From positions 62,001 through 126,000 of the forward strand of contig NZ_NWTG01000017.1 of the NCBI RefSeq assembly GCF_002532045.1: a stretch of DNA of 64,000 nucleotides, given 5' to 3'. Below, piece after piece: positions 45,759 to 54,582 of the stretch. Every line of letters starts with the position of its first letter. Within the stretch, counting starts at the first letter, position 1. This DNA comes from Bradyrhizobium sp. C9 (GTDB taxonomy: Bacteria; Pseudomonadota; Alphaproteobacteria; Rhizobiales; Xanthobacteraceae). The notes under the pieces were generated by a model that worked only from the letters and a program-made list of their open reading frames with translations, was not told where the DNA came from and ran no database searches. Made by a program: the position numbers and the translations under genes.

Positions 45759-46703
45759 CTAGCAGCGCCTGCGCGTTGGGAGCTCCGGATGTGCAGGTCC
45801 CATGTTGGATGCCTCCTCCAACAATATCCGCCGCATCCAAATGCTCGCCGGATCGGTATTGTGGAACGCAGGCCACTGCACGGCCTCGGTGAATGTAGGC
45901 AGTGGGAGTGGTGGCTCGACGATCCGCAGGGGCATCCGCTTTTCGAAGTGTCTGGCGAGACGTAAGGGCATTGTTCCTATGCGGCCCGTGTCCAACAATA
46001 TGGGCGGAATCAGGCTAAAGCCCTGCACAACGATCTCGATGCGCCTTTTCAAGCCGTGCTCGAGCAAGAACCACTCCTCGAGGTTGGGCCTCAGCGCCCG
46101 TCCGAACTTGGCGGTGACGTGCCCCATCGAATTGTATTTCTCGAATGTAAGTGGTCGCAATAGCTGCTTGTTCGTTCGGCATCCCACGCATACGAGGGTC
46201 TCATCGAATAGCGTCGCCTTAGGATGCGCGCTCGACATGAACAATTCCGGCAAGATGAGAAAATCCACTTCGCCGCGGCGAAGCAGCTCACCGGGTTCAT
46301 CGGAAAATGGCAGCAATTCGAAGCGCACCGCAGGCGCCTCCTGTGCGATACGATCGACAATTCTCCGAAAAAACACGATTGTCATGAAATCGGAGAGAAT
46401 GACCCTGAAGCGTCGGCTCGACAGGGTCGGATCGAACGCATCCCGAGAGATGATCGAGAGTTGGATGTGCAGCAGGGCCTCGCGAACCGGACCCGCAAGC
46501 GCCTCCGCGCCGGGTGTCGGGACGAGCTCGCGACCTCTCATCGTAAACAATTCATCGCGAAAGTAGCTGCGCAGCCGCGAGATCGCTGCGCTCATGGCGG
46601 GCTGGCTCAGGTTAATTTTGCGCGCCGCCACCGTGAGGTTGCGCTCCGTCATCAGAGCATCGAGCGCAACGAGAAGGTTTAGATCAAGTCCCTTGAACCG
46701 CAT
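45759..46703 (-). CDS. nodD1: NodD1, LysR-family activator of nod genes
   Basis: This is a 314-residue NodD. It begins MRFKGLDLNLLVALDALMTE, with the helix-turn-helix RNLTVAARKINLSQPAMSAA, then the inducer-binding domain with the conserved ILPELFMSSAHP segment. NodD1 binds the nod box and, with flavonoids, activates the divergent operon. Its ATG at 46703 lies 12 bases from the nod box on the other strand, so activator and target share one control region and autoregulation is likely. It is closely related to NodD2 at 44124-45119; the two probably arose by tandem duplication. Confidence 0.95.
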   Translation of the reverse strand: MRFKGLDLNLLVALDALMTERNLTVAARKINLSQPAMSAAISRLRSYFRDELFTMRGRELVPTPGAEALAGPVREALLHIQLSIISRDAFDPTLSSRRFRVILSDFMTIVFFRRIVDRIAQEAPAVRFELLPFSDEPGELLRRGEVDFLILPELFMSSAHPKATLFDETLVCVGCRTNKQLLRPLTFEKYNSMGHVTAKFGRALRPNLEEWFLLEHGLKRRIEIVVQGFSLIPPILLDTGRIGTMPLRLARHFEKRMPLRIVEPPLPLPTFTEAVQWPAFHNTDPASIWMRRILLEEASNMGPAHPELPTRRRC

Positions 46704-46714
46704 GTCGTGAGTCT

Positions 46715-46761
46715 ATCCATCGTGTGGATGTGTTCTATCGAAACAATCGATTTTACCAAAC
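46715..46761 (+). promoter_or_regulatory. nod box
   Basis: The 47-base site reads ATCCATCGTGTGGATG, then TATCGAAACAATCGATTTTA followed by CCAAAC, matching the nod-box consensus (ATCCAY-N4-YRGATG, YATCNAAACAATCRATTTTACCAATCY) almost throughout. It is the NodD-binding promoter of the nod operon and faces nodA. Confidence 0.95.
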
Positions 46762-47149
46762 TGCGGAAGGTTGGATAGCAAACATCAGTTTGGAAGATGA
46801 ATTAGGTATGCCACAATGGCTATTGGTCGTACGCGGGCTCCGAGAAGAAATCCTGGACGTGCGAGCACCTGCCGATTCCGTGTGCGAAGTGGCTATCTCT
46901 GCCGCACGCGAGTTGCGCCTCTTGTAGGTGCGACTCTCACGCGATGCGACGCTAGGCAGGCGCCGATAAACCTTCGTATGCGTGTTCCATCCCTTTCCAT
47001 ATCGGCGGTTTACCCGCGTACACTTGAGGGCGTGCTCAGCCTCACCTTAGTGTTGCGACCAAGCGGCGTGCGCAGATCGCAGATGCCGAATATTTCCGGC
47101 GACTGGCCAAATGGCGCGCCTGTCCATCGCAATACAAGGCGGGTCGAAG
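46762..47149. other. Leader of the nod operon
   Basis: A short plus frame MPQWLLVVRGLREEILDV (46808-46927, 39 residues) could be translated. Position 46967-47020 holds the repeat also found at 2475-2528. The rest shows nothing. Confidence 0.35.
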
Positions 47150-47512
47150 ATGCATAGGACCGAAGTTGATCTGGTGCTCGCCGCGTGTGCCCTCGATGAG
47201 CTTTCATGCATCGATGGCCAGCCGTCAGAGACGGTCATGCCGATCGTGACCTTGGGCGCGGCGGAACTTCCCCAGGATGCCGATAGAGTCTGGACAACTC
47301 AATCGCCTCATTGGGATGTCCGGGCATATGTCGACCATGGCATTGCTGGAACGACACGCGCGAGCTGCGCGATCGTCTCGCCGCCAACGATGACGCCATT
47401 CCGAGTCGGTCTGCTCTCGCGCGGCCTGGCGAGCAAAGTCGAGCGCGGATGCCGCATGCCAACACATTCCAGATTGATCAACGGTTCGGCGAATAGCGAG
47501 TGTCTTACGTGA
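47150..47512 (+). CDS. NodY/NodK-like protein
   Basis: This is a 120-residue frame between the nod box and nodA, exactly where B. japonicum has nodY and B. elkanii has nodK. It begins MHRTEVDLVLAACALDELSC and continues with a mixed alpha/beta composition and no membrane segment. The ribosome site is weak (AAGGCGGG). The call rests mainly on position. NodY has no known biochemical role and is not needed for nodulation. The gene ends 41 bases before nodA. Confidence 0.5.
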   Translation: MHRTEVDLVLAACALDELSCIDGQPSETVMPIVTLGAAELPQDADRVWTTQSPHWDVRAYVDHGIAGTTRASCAIVSPPTMTPFRVGLLSRGLASKVERGCRMPTHSRLINGSANSECLT

Positions 47513-47553
47513 CCATATCCGCTCTCATCCCCACTGGCGCAGGGAAGGCCGAC

Positions 47554-48186
47554 ATGAATATCGCCGTGCCCCCGTCTGCGGAAGATCCTTCCGCGCGCAC
47601 TCAGGTCCAGTGGAGTCTTCGCTGGGAAAACGAGCTGCAGCTCGCCGATCATGCCGAGCTTGCCGACTTCTTCCGTAAGAGCTATGGGCCGACTGGTGCA
47701 TTCAATGCACAGCCATTCGAGGGTATTCGAAGTTGGGCAGGCGCAAGGCCTGAAATGCGCGTAATCGGTTACGACGCGCACGGCGTCGCTGCTCATATTG
47801 GCTTACTACGCCGCTTCATCAAGATCGGTGGCGTTGATCTTCTCGTGGCCGAACTGGGATTGTATGCCGTCCGTCCAGATCTTGAGGGGCTTGGAATCAG
47901 CCACTCAATGCGCGTGATGTATCCTGCGCTGCAGGAGCTTGGGGTGCCGTTCGGCTTTGGTACGGTCCGGCCTGCGCTTGAGAAGCATCTGACCAGACTG
48001 GTCGGAAGGCGAGGGTTGGCAACCCTCCTGCCAGGCATTCGCGTCCGCTCCACCCAGGCAGATGTCTACCCCAATTTGTCGCCGATCCGCATCGAAGACG
48101 TGCTTGTGGTGGTGTTCCCGGTTGGACGCTCAATGGGCGAGTGGCCGGTGGGAACGATTATCGATCGGAACGGGCCCGAGCTGTGA
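47554..48186 (+). CDS. nodA: NodA, Nod-factor N-acyltransferase
   Basis: This protein has 210 residues, the exact length of rhizobial NodA. It moves a fatty acid from an acyl carrier protein to the free amino group of the chitooligosaccharide made by NodC and NodB, in the cytoplasm at the membrane. Conserved text includes VQWSLRWENELQLADHAELA, FFRKSYGPTGAFNAQPFEG, RSWAGARPE and IADLGLYAVR-like AELGLYAVRPDLEGLGI. The ATG at 47554 has GGGAAGG upstream and follows a frame that is open from 47500. The stop overlaps the nodB start by four bases (GTGA), showing translational coupling. Confidence 0.97.
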   Translation: MNIAVPPSAEDPSARTQVQWSLRWENELQLADHAELADFFRKSYGPTGAFNAQPFEGIRSWAGARPEMRVIGYDAHGVAAHIGLLRRFIKIGGVDLLVAELGLYAVRPDLEGLGISHSMRVMYPALQELGVPFGFGTVRPALEKHLTRLVGRRGLATLLPGIRVRSTQADVYPNLSPIRIEDVLVVVFPVGRSMGEWPVGTIIDRNGPEL

Positions 48187-48842
48187 ACGAACTTATCCCC
48201 CTATCTGCGGTGCGGTGCAACTACGGCGACGTTAACGGAAGTCGTTCGGTCTACTTGACCTTCGATGATGGGCCCAATCCATTTTGCACGCCGCTCGTCC
48301 TCGATGTCCTGACGCAACATCGGGTCCCCGCGACTTTCTTCGTTATCGGCACGTACGCCGCCGACCAACCTGAACTCATTCGACGAATGATCGCCGAAGG
48401 GCACGAGGTTGCGAACCACACGATGACGCATCCCGATCTGTCCAGATGCGAAGCAGCGGAGATACATGATGAGGTGCTAACGGCGAGTAGGGCAATCCGA
48501 TTGGCATGCCCACAAGCGTTGCCCCGGCACATGCGGGCACCCTACGGCATATGGACCGAAGACGTGCTTGCTACGTCGGCCAAGGCTGGCCTCGCTGCTG
48601 TGCACTGGTCGGTCGATCCGAGAGATTGGTCGCGTCCTGGGGTTGATAGCATCGTGAAGTCAGTGCTGGCGGCTGTTCGCCCAGGCGCGATTGTGCTCCT
48701 GCACGACGGATATCCGCCCGGCGAGGAGGCGTCGTGCATCGACAGCACCTCGCGTGAACAGACGGTGAGGGCGCTGGCATATCTGATTCCGGCACTGCAA
48801 CTGCGCGGGTTCGAAATCCATCCGCTTCCTCAACTTCACTGA
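48183..48842 (+). CDS. nodB: NodB, chitooligosaccharide deacetylase
   Basis: This protein has 219 residues, the standard NodB length, from GTG 48183 within the end of nodA. It removes the acetyl group from the non-reducing glucosamine of the chitin oligomer, giving the amine that NodA acylates. The polysaccharide deacetylase motifs are complete: YLTFDDGPNP with the catalytic Asp and a metal-binding Asp, NHTMTHPDLS with the metal-binding His pair, the RAPYG block, and VHWSVDPRDW. It lies 17 bases before nodC. Confidence 0.97.
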   Translation: MNELIPLSAVRCNYGDVNGSRSVYLTFDDGPNPFCTPLVLDVLTQHRVPATFFVIGTYAADQPELIRRMIAEGHEVANHTMTHPDLSRCEAAEIHDEVLTASRAIRLACPQALPRHMRAPYGIWTEDVLATSAKAGLAAVHWSVDPRDWSRPGVDSIVKSVLAAVRPGAIVLLHDGYPPGEEASCIDSTSREQTVRALAYLIPALQLRGFEIHPLPQLH

Positions 48843-48858
48843 ACAAAACTGGCACCCC

Positions 48859-50232
48859 ATGGATCTGCTCGCTACAACCAGCGCTGTCGCCGTTTCGTCT
48901 TATGCGCTGCTCTCGACCATCTACAAGAGCGCGCAGGCGCTTTACGCTCAGCCGACCATTCCCTCATCGCTGCAGAACGATCTCGAACAAGCCGGGGTGG
49001 TTCTGCCTAGCGTGGATGTCATCGTGCCCTGTTTCAATGAGGACCCAAACACACTCTCCGAATGCCTCGCGTCGATTGCCAGTCAAGACTACGCCGGAAA
49101 ACTGCGAGTCATTGTGGTCGACGATGGATCCGCAAATCGCGATCTTGTGGGACCCGTACACAAAATCTATGCGAGCGATCCGAGGTTTCGCATCATCTTT
49201 ATGGCCAAGAACGTCGGAAAGCGCAAGGCGCAGATTGCTGCGATACGCAGCTCTTCCGGCGATCTGGTCCTAAACGTCGACTCGGATACGATCCTTGCCG
49301 TCGACGTGGTCACAAAGCTTGTATCGAAGATGCAGGACCCCGACGTCGGCGCGGCCATGGGGCAGTTGATAGCGAGCAATCGCAACGAGACCTGGCTGAC
49401 CATGCTGATCGATATGGAATACTGGTTGGCCTGCAACGAAGAGCGCGCGGCACAGGCACGCTTCGGCGCGGTGATGTGTTGCTGCGGGCCATGTGCCATG
49501 TATCGTCGCTCTGCGCTCGCGTTGTTGCTTGATCAATACGAAACGCAATTCTTCCGTGGAAAGCCAAGTGATTTCGGCGAGGATCGTCATCTAACGATCC
49601 TCATGCTCAAGGCGGGGTTTCGAACCGAGTATGTTCCCGACGCGATCGCAGCAACAGTGGTGCCGGACAGCCTTGGACCATATCTGCGACAGCAACTTCG
49701 CTGGGCGCGCAGTACCTTTCGGGACACGTTTCTCGCGTTGCGCTTGCTGCCCGAGCTGGATCGCTATCTGACGCTCGACGTTGTCGGACAAAATCTCGGC
49801 CCCTTGCTTCTCGCCCTGTCATCACTGGCTGCGCTCGCACAGTTCGTCATCGGCGGGTCGGTGGCCTGGTGGACGGTGCTGACGATTGCGGCCATGACGA
49901 TGGTCCGGTGCAGTGTGGCGGCGTTCCGTGCTCGCGATTTGCGGTTTCTCGGCTTCTCGCTTCACACACCCATCAATATCTTTCTCTTGCTGCCGTTGAA
50001 AGCCTACGCGCTTTGTACATTGAGCAATAGCGATTGGCTGTCGCGTAAAGTCATGGTGTCAAGCGATGGAGAAAGTAAAGCTGTCATCCCGCGTAGGGCC
50101 GCCGGAATAAGCTCCGCAAAAAGTAGTGTGAGCTCTGCCGCAATTCGTAAGCCTGGGCTTTCGCACCGTGCATCGAGCGTGGCGGGGACCGAGAGTGTTT
50201 GCGGCCGCGATCGATCGAGCGCCTACAAATAG
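48859..50232 (+). CDS. nodC: NodC, N-acetylglucosaminyltransferase
   Basis: This protein has 457 residues. It builds the chitin backbone of the Nod factor from UDP-GlcNAc at the inner membrane. Family 2 glycosyltransferase features are VDVIVPCFNEDP, VIVVDDGS, LNVDSDT (DxD), GEDRHLTI (catalytic Asp in ED) and QQLRWARS (QxxRW). One N-terminal hydrophobic helix and three C-terminal ones anchor it. It is about 28 residues shorter than the 485 of B. japonicum NodC that I recall, and the Ser/Arg-rich end may differ. Confidence 0.97.
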   Translation: MDLLATTSAVAVSSYALLSTIYKSAQALYAQPTIPSSLQNDLEQAGVVLPSVDVIVPCFNEDPNTLSECLASIASQDYAGKLRVIVVDDGSANRDLVGPVHKIYASDPRFRIIFMAKNVGKRKAQIAAIRSSSGDLVLNVDSDTILAVDVVTKLVSKMQDPDVGAAMGQLIASNRNETWLTMLIDMEYWLACNEERAAQARFGAVMCCCGPCAMYRRSALALLLDQYETQFFRGKPSDFGEDRHLTILMLKAGFRTEYVPDAIAATVVPDSLGPYLRQQLRWARSTFRDTFLALRLLPELDRYLTLDVVGQNLGPLLLALSSLAALAQFVIGGSVAWWTVLTIAAMTMVRCSVAAFRARDLRFLGFSLHTPINIFLLLPLKAYALCTLSNSDWLSRKVMVSSDGESKAVIPRRAAGISSAKSSVSSAAIRKPGLSHRASSVAGTESVCGRDRSSAYK

Positions 50233-50244
50233 GTTGAATGACCC

Positions 50245-50874
50245 GTGACATCGGACAAGAACTATCTGCTATTGGAGCGCGAATTGGCTGTCGATGATCC
50301 ATGGCGGCTCGACAGCAATTCGTTCGAGCAGGAACGATACGTGCAGATGCTGCGGATGTCGCGTTGCAACGGTGACGTTGTGCATGCCCTCGAAGTCGGA
50401 TGTGCAGCCGGCGCATTCACCGAAATGCTGGCGCCGCACTGCCAAAGGCTCACCGTGGTCGATGTCATGCCGCAGGCGATCGAGCGTGCTCGCCAGCGGA
50501 CCAAGAGGTGGTCACATATCACGTGGATAACCTGTGACATTCAGCGGTTCTCGACGGCTGAGCAGTTCGATCTGATCGTCGTGGCCGAGGTTCTTTACTT
50601 CCTCAAGGGCATCGCCGAAATGCACGCAGCCATCCTCAACCTGGTGGGTATGCTTGCACCAAATGGCGCTCTGGTGTTCGGATCTGCGCGTGATGCCCCG
50701 TGTCGACGCTGGGGGCACGCTGCCGGTGCTGAAACAGTGATTTCTCTCTTCAATGAAAGCCTATCCGAGATCGAGCGTCTTCATTGCCATACAGAGTCGG
50801 TCAACGAAGACTGTTTGCTCGTGCTGTTCCGGAAACCGACTAACTCGTCAGAACAATCAAATTACGGTCATTAG
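50245..50874 (+). CDS. nodS: NodS, Nod-factor N-methyltransferase
   Basis: This protein has 209 residues from GTG 50245. It is an S-adenosylmethionine enzyme that methylates the deacetylated terminal glucosamine nitrogen of the Nod factor. The SAM-binding motif HALEVGCAAGAFTEMLAPHC lies at residues about 47-66, followed by LTVVDVMPQAIERARQR and FDLIVVAEVLYFL. The start MTSDKNYLLLERELAVDDPW is characteristic of NodS. It lies 12 bases after nodC and 14 before nodU, in the same operon. Confidence 0.96.
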   Translation: MTSDKNYLLLERELAVDDPWRLDSNSFEQERYVQMLRMSRCNGDVVHALEVGCAAGAFTEMLAPHCQRLTVVDVMPQAIERARQRTKRWSHITWITCDIQRFSTAEQFDLIVVAEVLYFLKGIAEMHAAILNLVGMLAPNGALVFGSARDAPCRRWGHAAGAETVISLFNESLSEIERLHCHTESVNEDCLLVLFRKPTNSSEQSNYGH

Positions 50875-50888
50875 GGCCAGGGGGTCAT

Positions 50889-52598
50889 ATGCGCATCTGT
50901 GGCATCAAGTTAACACATGACGGAGCAATCGCTGTCGTCGAGGACGGGCAGCTTGTCTTTTGCACGGAGCAAGAGAAGCGCGGCAACAATCCACGGTATC
51001 AATCCGTCGATAACCTTGATGCAGTCGTGCTCGCATTGGCTGAGCATGGCCTAGATCCACGAGATATTGATCAGTTCGTCATCGACGGCTGGGATGGAGA
51101 GATCGAGTCGCAGTTCCAGGTTCTCAGTGGTGCGGTTCCGATCGCGTTGAAGGGGGCGCCATATGTCGAGCGCCATGCCGAGGGCCTTCTAGATTCGGTC
51201 GATGGCTATGGCCTGATCCTCGGCGGCAAGGTATTTCCCTATAAGAGTTACCCGCACGTCACGGGCCACGTCGCCTCGGCATACAGCACCAGCCCGTTTG
51301 CCAGCGCCGGAAAACCCGCGTTCTGTCTGGTATGGGATGGCTGCATCTTTCCACGTCTCTACTATGTCGAACCTCGAGGCGCGCGGCTCATTGCCAGTCT
51401 GTTTCCAATGATCGGTCATGCCTATGCTGCCGCGGGTCTTCATTTCGGGCCTTACAGGCAGCCGAATCGCACCAATTGGGACTTGGGCATCGCCGGCAAG
51501 CTGATGGCTTATATCGCCCTTGGCTCTGTCGACGAAACCATCGTGGCAGTATTTCAGGAGCTTTACGAAAAGCGCTTCGCTGCCGATACGGAGCAGGCCC
51601 GTCGCTACCGCGCCGACATCAACAATGCGGAGGCGTCGCTTGCCGCTGTGCACGACTTTTTTGAGGCGAGCGCGCTGCGCTTGACAGCCAAGCGAGCCGA
51701 AGACGTCCTTGCGTCGTTTCATGTGTTCTTGGAACGTCTTCTTGTCCGGGAAATCGCGATGGTTCTGCTGCGGCACTCGTCGCTTCCGGGCGCGAGGAAC
51801 CTATGCGTAGCCGGGGGGTGCGGGCTCAATATCAAGTGGAACAGTGCGCTTCGGGCGACGGGATTGTTCGATGAGGTCTGGGTGCCGCCGTTTCCAAATG
51901 ACAGCGGCTCGGCAATTGGCGCTGCATGCAGCGCGATGGCGGCACAAAAGGGATTCGGGCCACTAAAATGGTCGGTCTACAGCGGTCCGGCGCTGCAGGC
52001 CAACGAAAGTCCGTCAGAATGGGAGGCTGCGCCATGCACTCTCCGCGAGCTTGCGGCTATTCTTGCCGACAACACGCCGGTAATCTTCCTTTCGGGACGC
52101 GCCGAGCTTGGGCCGCGGGCGTTGGGTGGCAGAAGCATTCTTGCAGCAGCAACCTCGCCGGCAATGAAAGATCACCTCAACGATATCAAGCGCCGCGAGC
52201 AGTTCCGGCCAGTAGCGCCGATTTGCCTGGAGGACCGGGCGCCGGAGATCTTCAGCCCCGGGACGCCAGATCCCTATATGCTGTTCGATCACCAGACTCG
52301 CGCGGAGTGGCGCGATAAGGTCCCTGCTATCGTCCATCTGGACGGCTCTGCACGATTGCAGACAGTCGCCCGCAACTCTCCCCACAAAATCGCCGAGCTT
52401 CTCGTCGAGTTCGAACAGCTCACAGGCATTCCGCTGCTTTGCAACACGAGTGCGAACCTCCACGGACGAGGATTCTTCCCGGATGCGGCCGCCGCCTGCC
52501 ACTGGGGACGCGTAGAGCATGTGTGGTGCGACGGTATGCTCTGGACCAAAACGGTCGTAAGCAAATCCACGTCGGCTGAACGACTTTTGTCCGCTTAG
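50889..52598 (+). CDS. nodU: NodU, Nod-factor 6-O-carbamoyltransferase
   Basis: This protein has 569 residues, the expected NodU length. It adds a carbamoyl group at O-6 of the non-reducing end. The N-terminal half is the Kae1/TobZ-like domain that makes carbamoyl adenylate, with HVTGHVASAY (metal-binding His pair) and WDGCIF; later come CVAGGCGLNIKWN and GRAELGPRALGGRSIL, then HLDGSARLQTV and PLLCNTSANLHG, the carbamoyl-transfer half. The start has AGGGGGTCAT before the ATG. The stop abuts nodI (one base between). Confidence 0.96.
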   Translation: MRICGIKLTHDGAIAVVEDGQLVFCTEQEKRGNNPRYQSVDNLDAVVLALAEHGLDPRDIDQFVIDGWDGEIESQFQVLSGAVPIALKGAPYVERHAEGLLDSVDGYGLILGGKVFPYKSYPHVTGHVASAYSTSPFASAGKPAFCLVWDGCIFPRLYYVEPRGARLIASLFPMIGHAYAAAGLHFGPYRQPNRTNWDLGIAGKLMAYIALGSVDETIVAVFQELYEKRFAADTEQARRYRADINNAEASLAAVHDFFEASALRLTAKRAEDVLASFHVFLERLLVREIAMVLLRHSSLPGARNLCVAGGCGLNIKWNSALRATGLFDEVWVPPFPNDSGSAIGAACSAMAAQKGFGPLKWSVYSGPALQANESPSEWEAAPCTLRELAAILADNTPVIFLSGRAELGPRALGGRSILAAATSPAMKDHLNDIKRREQFRPVAPICLEDRAPEIFSPGTPDPYMLFDHQTRAEWRDKVPAIVHLDGSARLQTVARNSPHKIAELLVEFEQLTGIPLLCNTSANLHGRGFFPDAAAACHWGRVEHVWCDGMLWTKTVVSKSTSAERLLSA

Positions 52599-52599
52599 G

Positions 52600-53520
52600 A
52601 TGAACATGTCCAGCGCAGCAATCGAGCTTGCCGGCGTAAGAAAATCATTTGGCGACAAGATCATCGTCGATGAGCTGTCGTTCTCGGTTGCGCGCGGAGA
52701 ATGCTTCGGCCTGCTCGGGCCGAATGGAGCCGGCAAGAGCACGATTGCGCGCATGCTGCTCGGGATGATCTCGCCGGACGCGGGCAAGATTACAGTCCTC
52801 AATGAGCCTGTGCCTGCACGCGCTCGTGTAGCACGTGTGCGGATTGGCGTTGTCCCGCAGTTCGATAATCTCGAACTCGAGTTCACCGTACGCGAGAACC
52901 TGCTGGTATTTGGTCGTTACTTCGGCATGAGTGCTCGCAAGGTTGAGACGATCGTACCCTCGTTGCTCGCGTTTGCGCGGCTCGAAAGCAAGGCGGACGT
53001 GCGCGTCGCGCATCTGTCGGGCGGCATGAAGCGTCGGCTGACACTGGCGCGTGCCCTGATCAATGATCCGCATCTTCTCGTGATGGACGAGCCCACGACC
53101 GGCCTGGATCCGCACGCGCGCCACCTGATCTGGGAACGTTTGCGCGTTCTGCTTGCGCGTGGAAAAACAATTCTGCTCACCACGCACTTCATGGAAGAAG
53201 CCGAACGCCTATGCGATCGGCTTTGCGTGCTCGAGAGTGGACGCAAGATCGCCGAAGGAAAGCCGGACGCCTTGATCGACGAGCATATCGGATGCGACGT
53301 GATCGAGATCTATGGCGGTGATCCACATGAGTTCGTTGAACCACTCAGGCCTTATGCTCGGCACATCGAAGTGAGTGGAGAGACGCTGTTTTGCTATGCG
53401 CCCTATCCGGAGCAGGTACGTGTGCAGCTGCGCGGCCGAGCGGGCCTTCGCATTCTGCAGCGGCCGCCGAATCTCGAAGACGTGTTCTTGCGGCTGACCG
53501 GGCGCGAGATGGAGAAATGA
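52600..53520 (+). CDS. nodI: NodI, ABC exporter ATPase
   Basis: This is a 306-residue ATPase that, with NodJ, exports lipochitooligosaccharides through the inner membrane. Walker A is GPNGAGKST, the signature is LSGGMKRRLTLARAL, and Walker B is LLVMDEPTTGLDP followed by the switch His (LLTTHFMEEAERL). The C-terminal 75 residues are the usual NodI extension. It starts with ATG one base after the nodU stop and ends three bases before nodJ, so the genes are tightly coupled. Confidence 0.97.
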   Translation: MNMSSAAIELAGVRKSFGDKIIVDELSFSVARGECFGLLGPNGAGKSTIARMLLGMISPDAGKITVLNEPVPARARVARVRIGVVPQFDNLELEFTVRENLLVFGRYFGMSARKVETIVPSLLAFARLESKADVRVAHLSGGMKRRLTLARALINDPHLLVMDEPTTGLDPHARHLIWERLRVLLARGKTILLTTHFMEEAERLCDRLCVLESGRKIAEGKPDALIDEHIGCDVIEIYGGDPHEFVEPLRPYARHIEVSGETLFCYAPYPEQVRVQLRGRAGLRILQRPPNLEDVFLRLTGREMEK

Positions 53521-53523
53521 GCG

Positions 53524-54315
53524 ATGGGTGAAAGTTATGCGGCGCTGATGCCGGCTAACCCGTACAACTGGATCGCGGTATGGCGTCGAAACTTCCTGGC
53601 ATGGAGGAAAGTCGCACTTGCATCTGTTCTCGGCAACCTCGCAGATCCCATAACCAACCTGTTCGGCCTTGGCTTTGGTCTTGGACTAATCGTGGGCCGC
53701 GTTGACGGGACTTCGTACATCGCGTTTCTGGCGGCCGGCATGGTCGCGACCAGCGCCATGACGTCCGCGACCTTTGAAACCATGTATGCAACCTTTGCTC
53801 GGATGGATGCCAAGCGTACCTGGGAAGCAATCCTGTCCACACAACTCACGCTTGGCGACGTCGTTCTGGGCGAATTGGTGTGGGCAGCCAGTAAGTCCGT
53901 TCTGGCCGGAACCGCAATCGGAATTGTCGCTGCGACGCTGGGTTATGCATCCTGGGCGTCCATTTTGTATGCAATGCCGATGGTGGCCTTGACCGGCCTT
54001 GTCTTCGCAAGTTTGGCGATGGTCGTCATATCTCTTGCGCCAAGTTACGACTACTTCGTGTTTTACCAGACACTAATCCTGACACCCATGGTGTTTCTGT
54101 GTGGCGCAATCTTTCCGATGAGCCAACTGCCGAGCTCCTTTCAGCAGGTCGCTGGCTTTTTGCCGCTGGCGCATTCGGTGGATCTCATCCGCCCGGCGAT
54201 GCTGGAGCGTGCGGCCAGCGGCGGGGCTGCCTTCCATGTCGGTGCGCTCTGCATGTACGCGGTATTACCTTTCTTTGTGTCGACGGCCTTGTTTCGGCGT
54301 CGTCTGCTGCGTTGA
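53524..54315 (+). CDS. nodJ: NodJ, ABC exporter permease
   Basis: This protein has 263 residues with six hydrophobic segments, an ABC-2 type permease and partner of NodI. The N terminus NPYNWIAVWRRNFLAWRKVA and LGNLADPITNLFGLGFGLGL are typical NodJ text; later come TFETMYATFARMDAKRTWEA and the conserved FLCGAIFPMSQLP before the last helices. It ends the tight nodA-J block; a 268-base gap to nolO follows. Confidence 0.96.
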   Translation: MGESYAALMPANPYNWIAVWRRNFLAWRKVALASVLGNLADPITNLFGLGFGLGLIVGRVDGTSYIAFLAAGMVATSAMTSATFETMYATFARMDAKRTWEAILSTQLTLGDVVLGELVWAASKSVLAGTAIGIVAATLGYASWASILYAMPMVALTGLVFASLAMVVISLAPSYDYFVFYQTLILTPMVFLCGAIFPMSQLPSSFQQVAGFLPLAHSVDLIRPAMLERAASGGAAFHVGALCMYAVLPFFVSTALFRRRLLR

Positions 54316-54582
54316 CGGAGTTCGCAATGCTCTGTCTTGGTTGAGGCAGCGTGAGCTGTGACAGAAGCAGTCGCAATGACTTGATAACAAGCCGGGCGTA
54401 CGCCGCCGGATCGGTCGAACGGTGCGGGAACGCCGAGCACCTAAATAGGCCGAGCCGGCTCGCCGCCGGGGGGGCTTCGCAAGAGCATTGGTTGTGCTGC
54501 CTGGCCCGCGTGGGCGTGACGGTACAGACGATTTAGTTGGGAGGGCGATTGGCCTTCCTGTCATGATTAAATGGAGAGCGGA
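54316..54582 (+). other. nodJ-nolO spacer with a duplicated nolO start
   Basis: Just after nodJ, GGAG, six bases, then ATGCTCTGTCTTGGT followed by a stop (54328-54345) repeats the start of nolO at 54575-54600 (GGAG, six bases, ATGTTGTGTCTCGG). Both spell M-L-C-L-G. The spacer seems to contain a decayed second nolO (or nolMN-type) 5' end. Confidence 0.5.
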
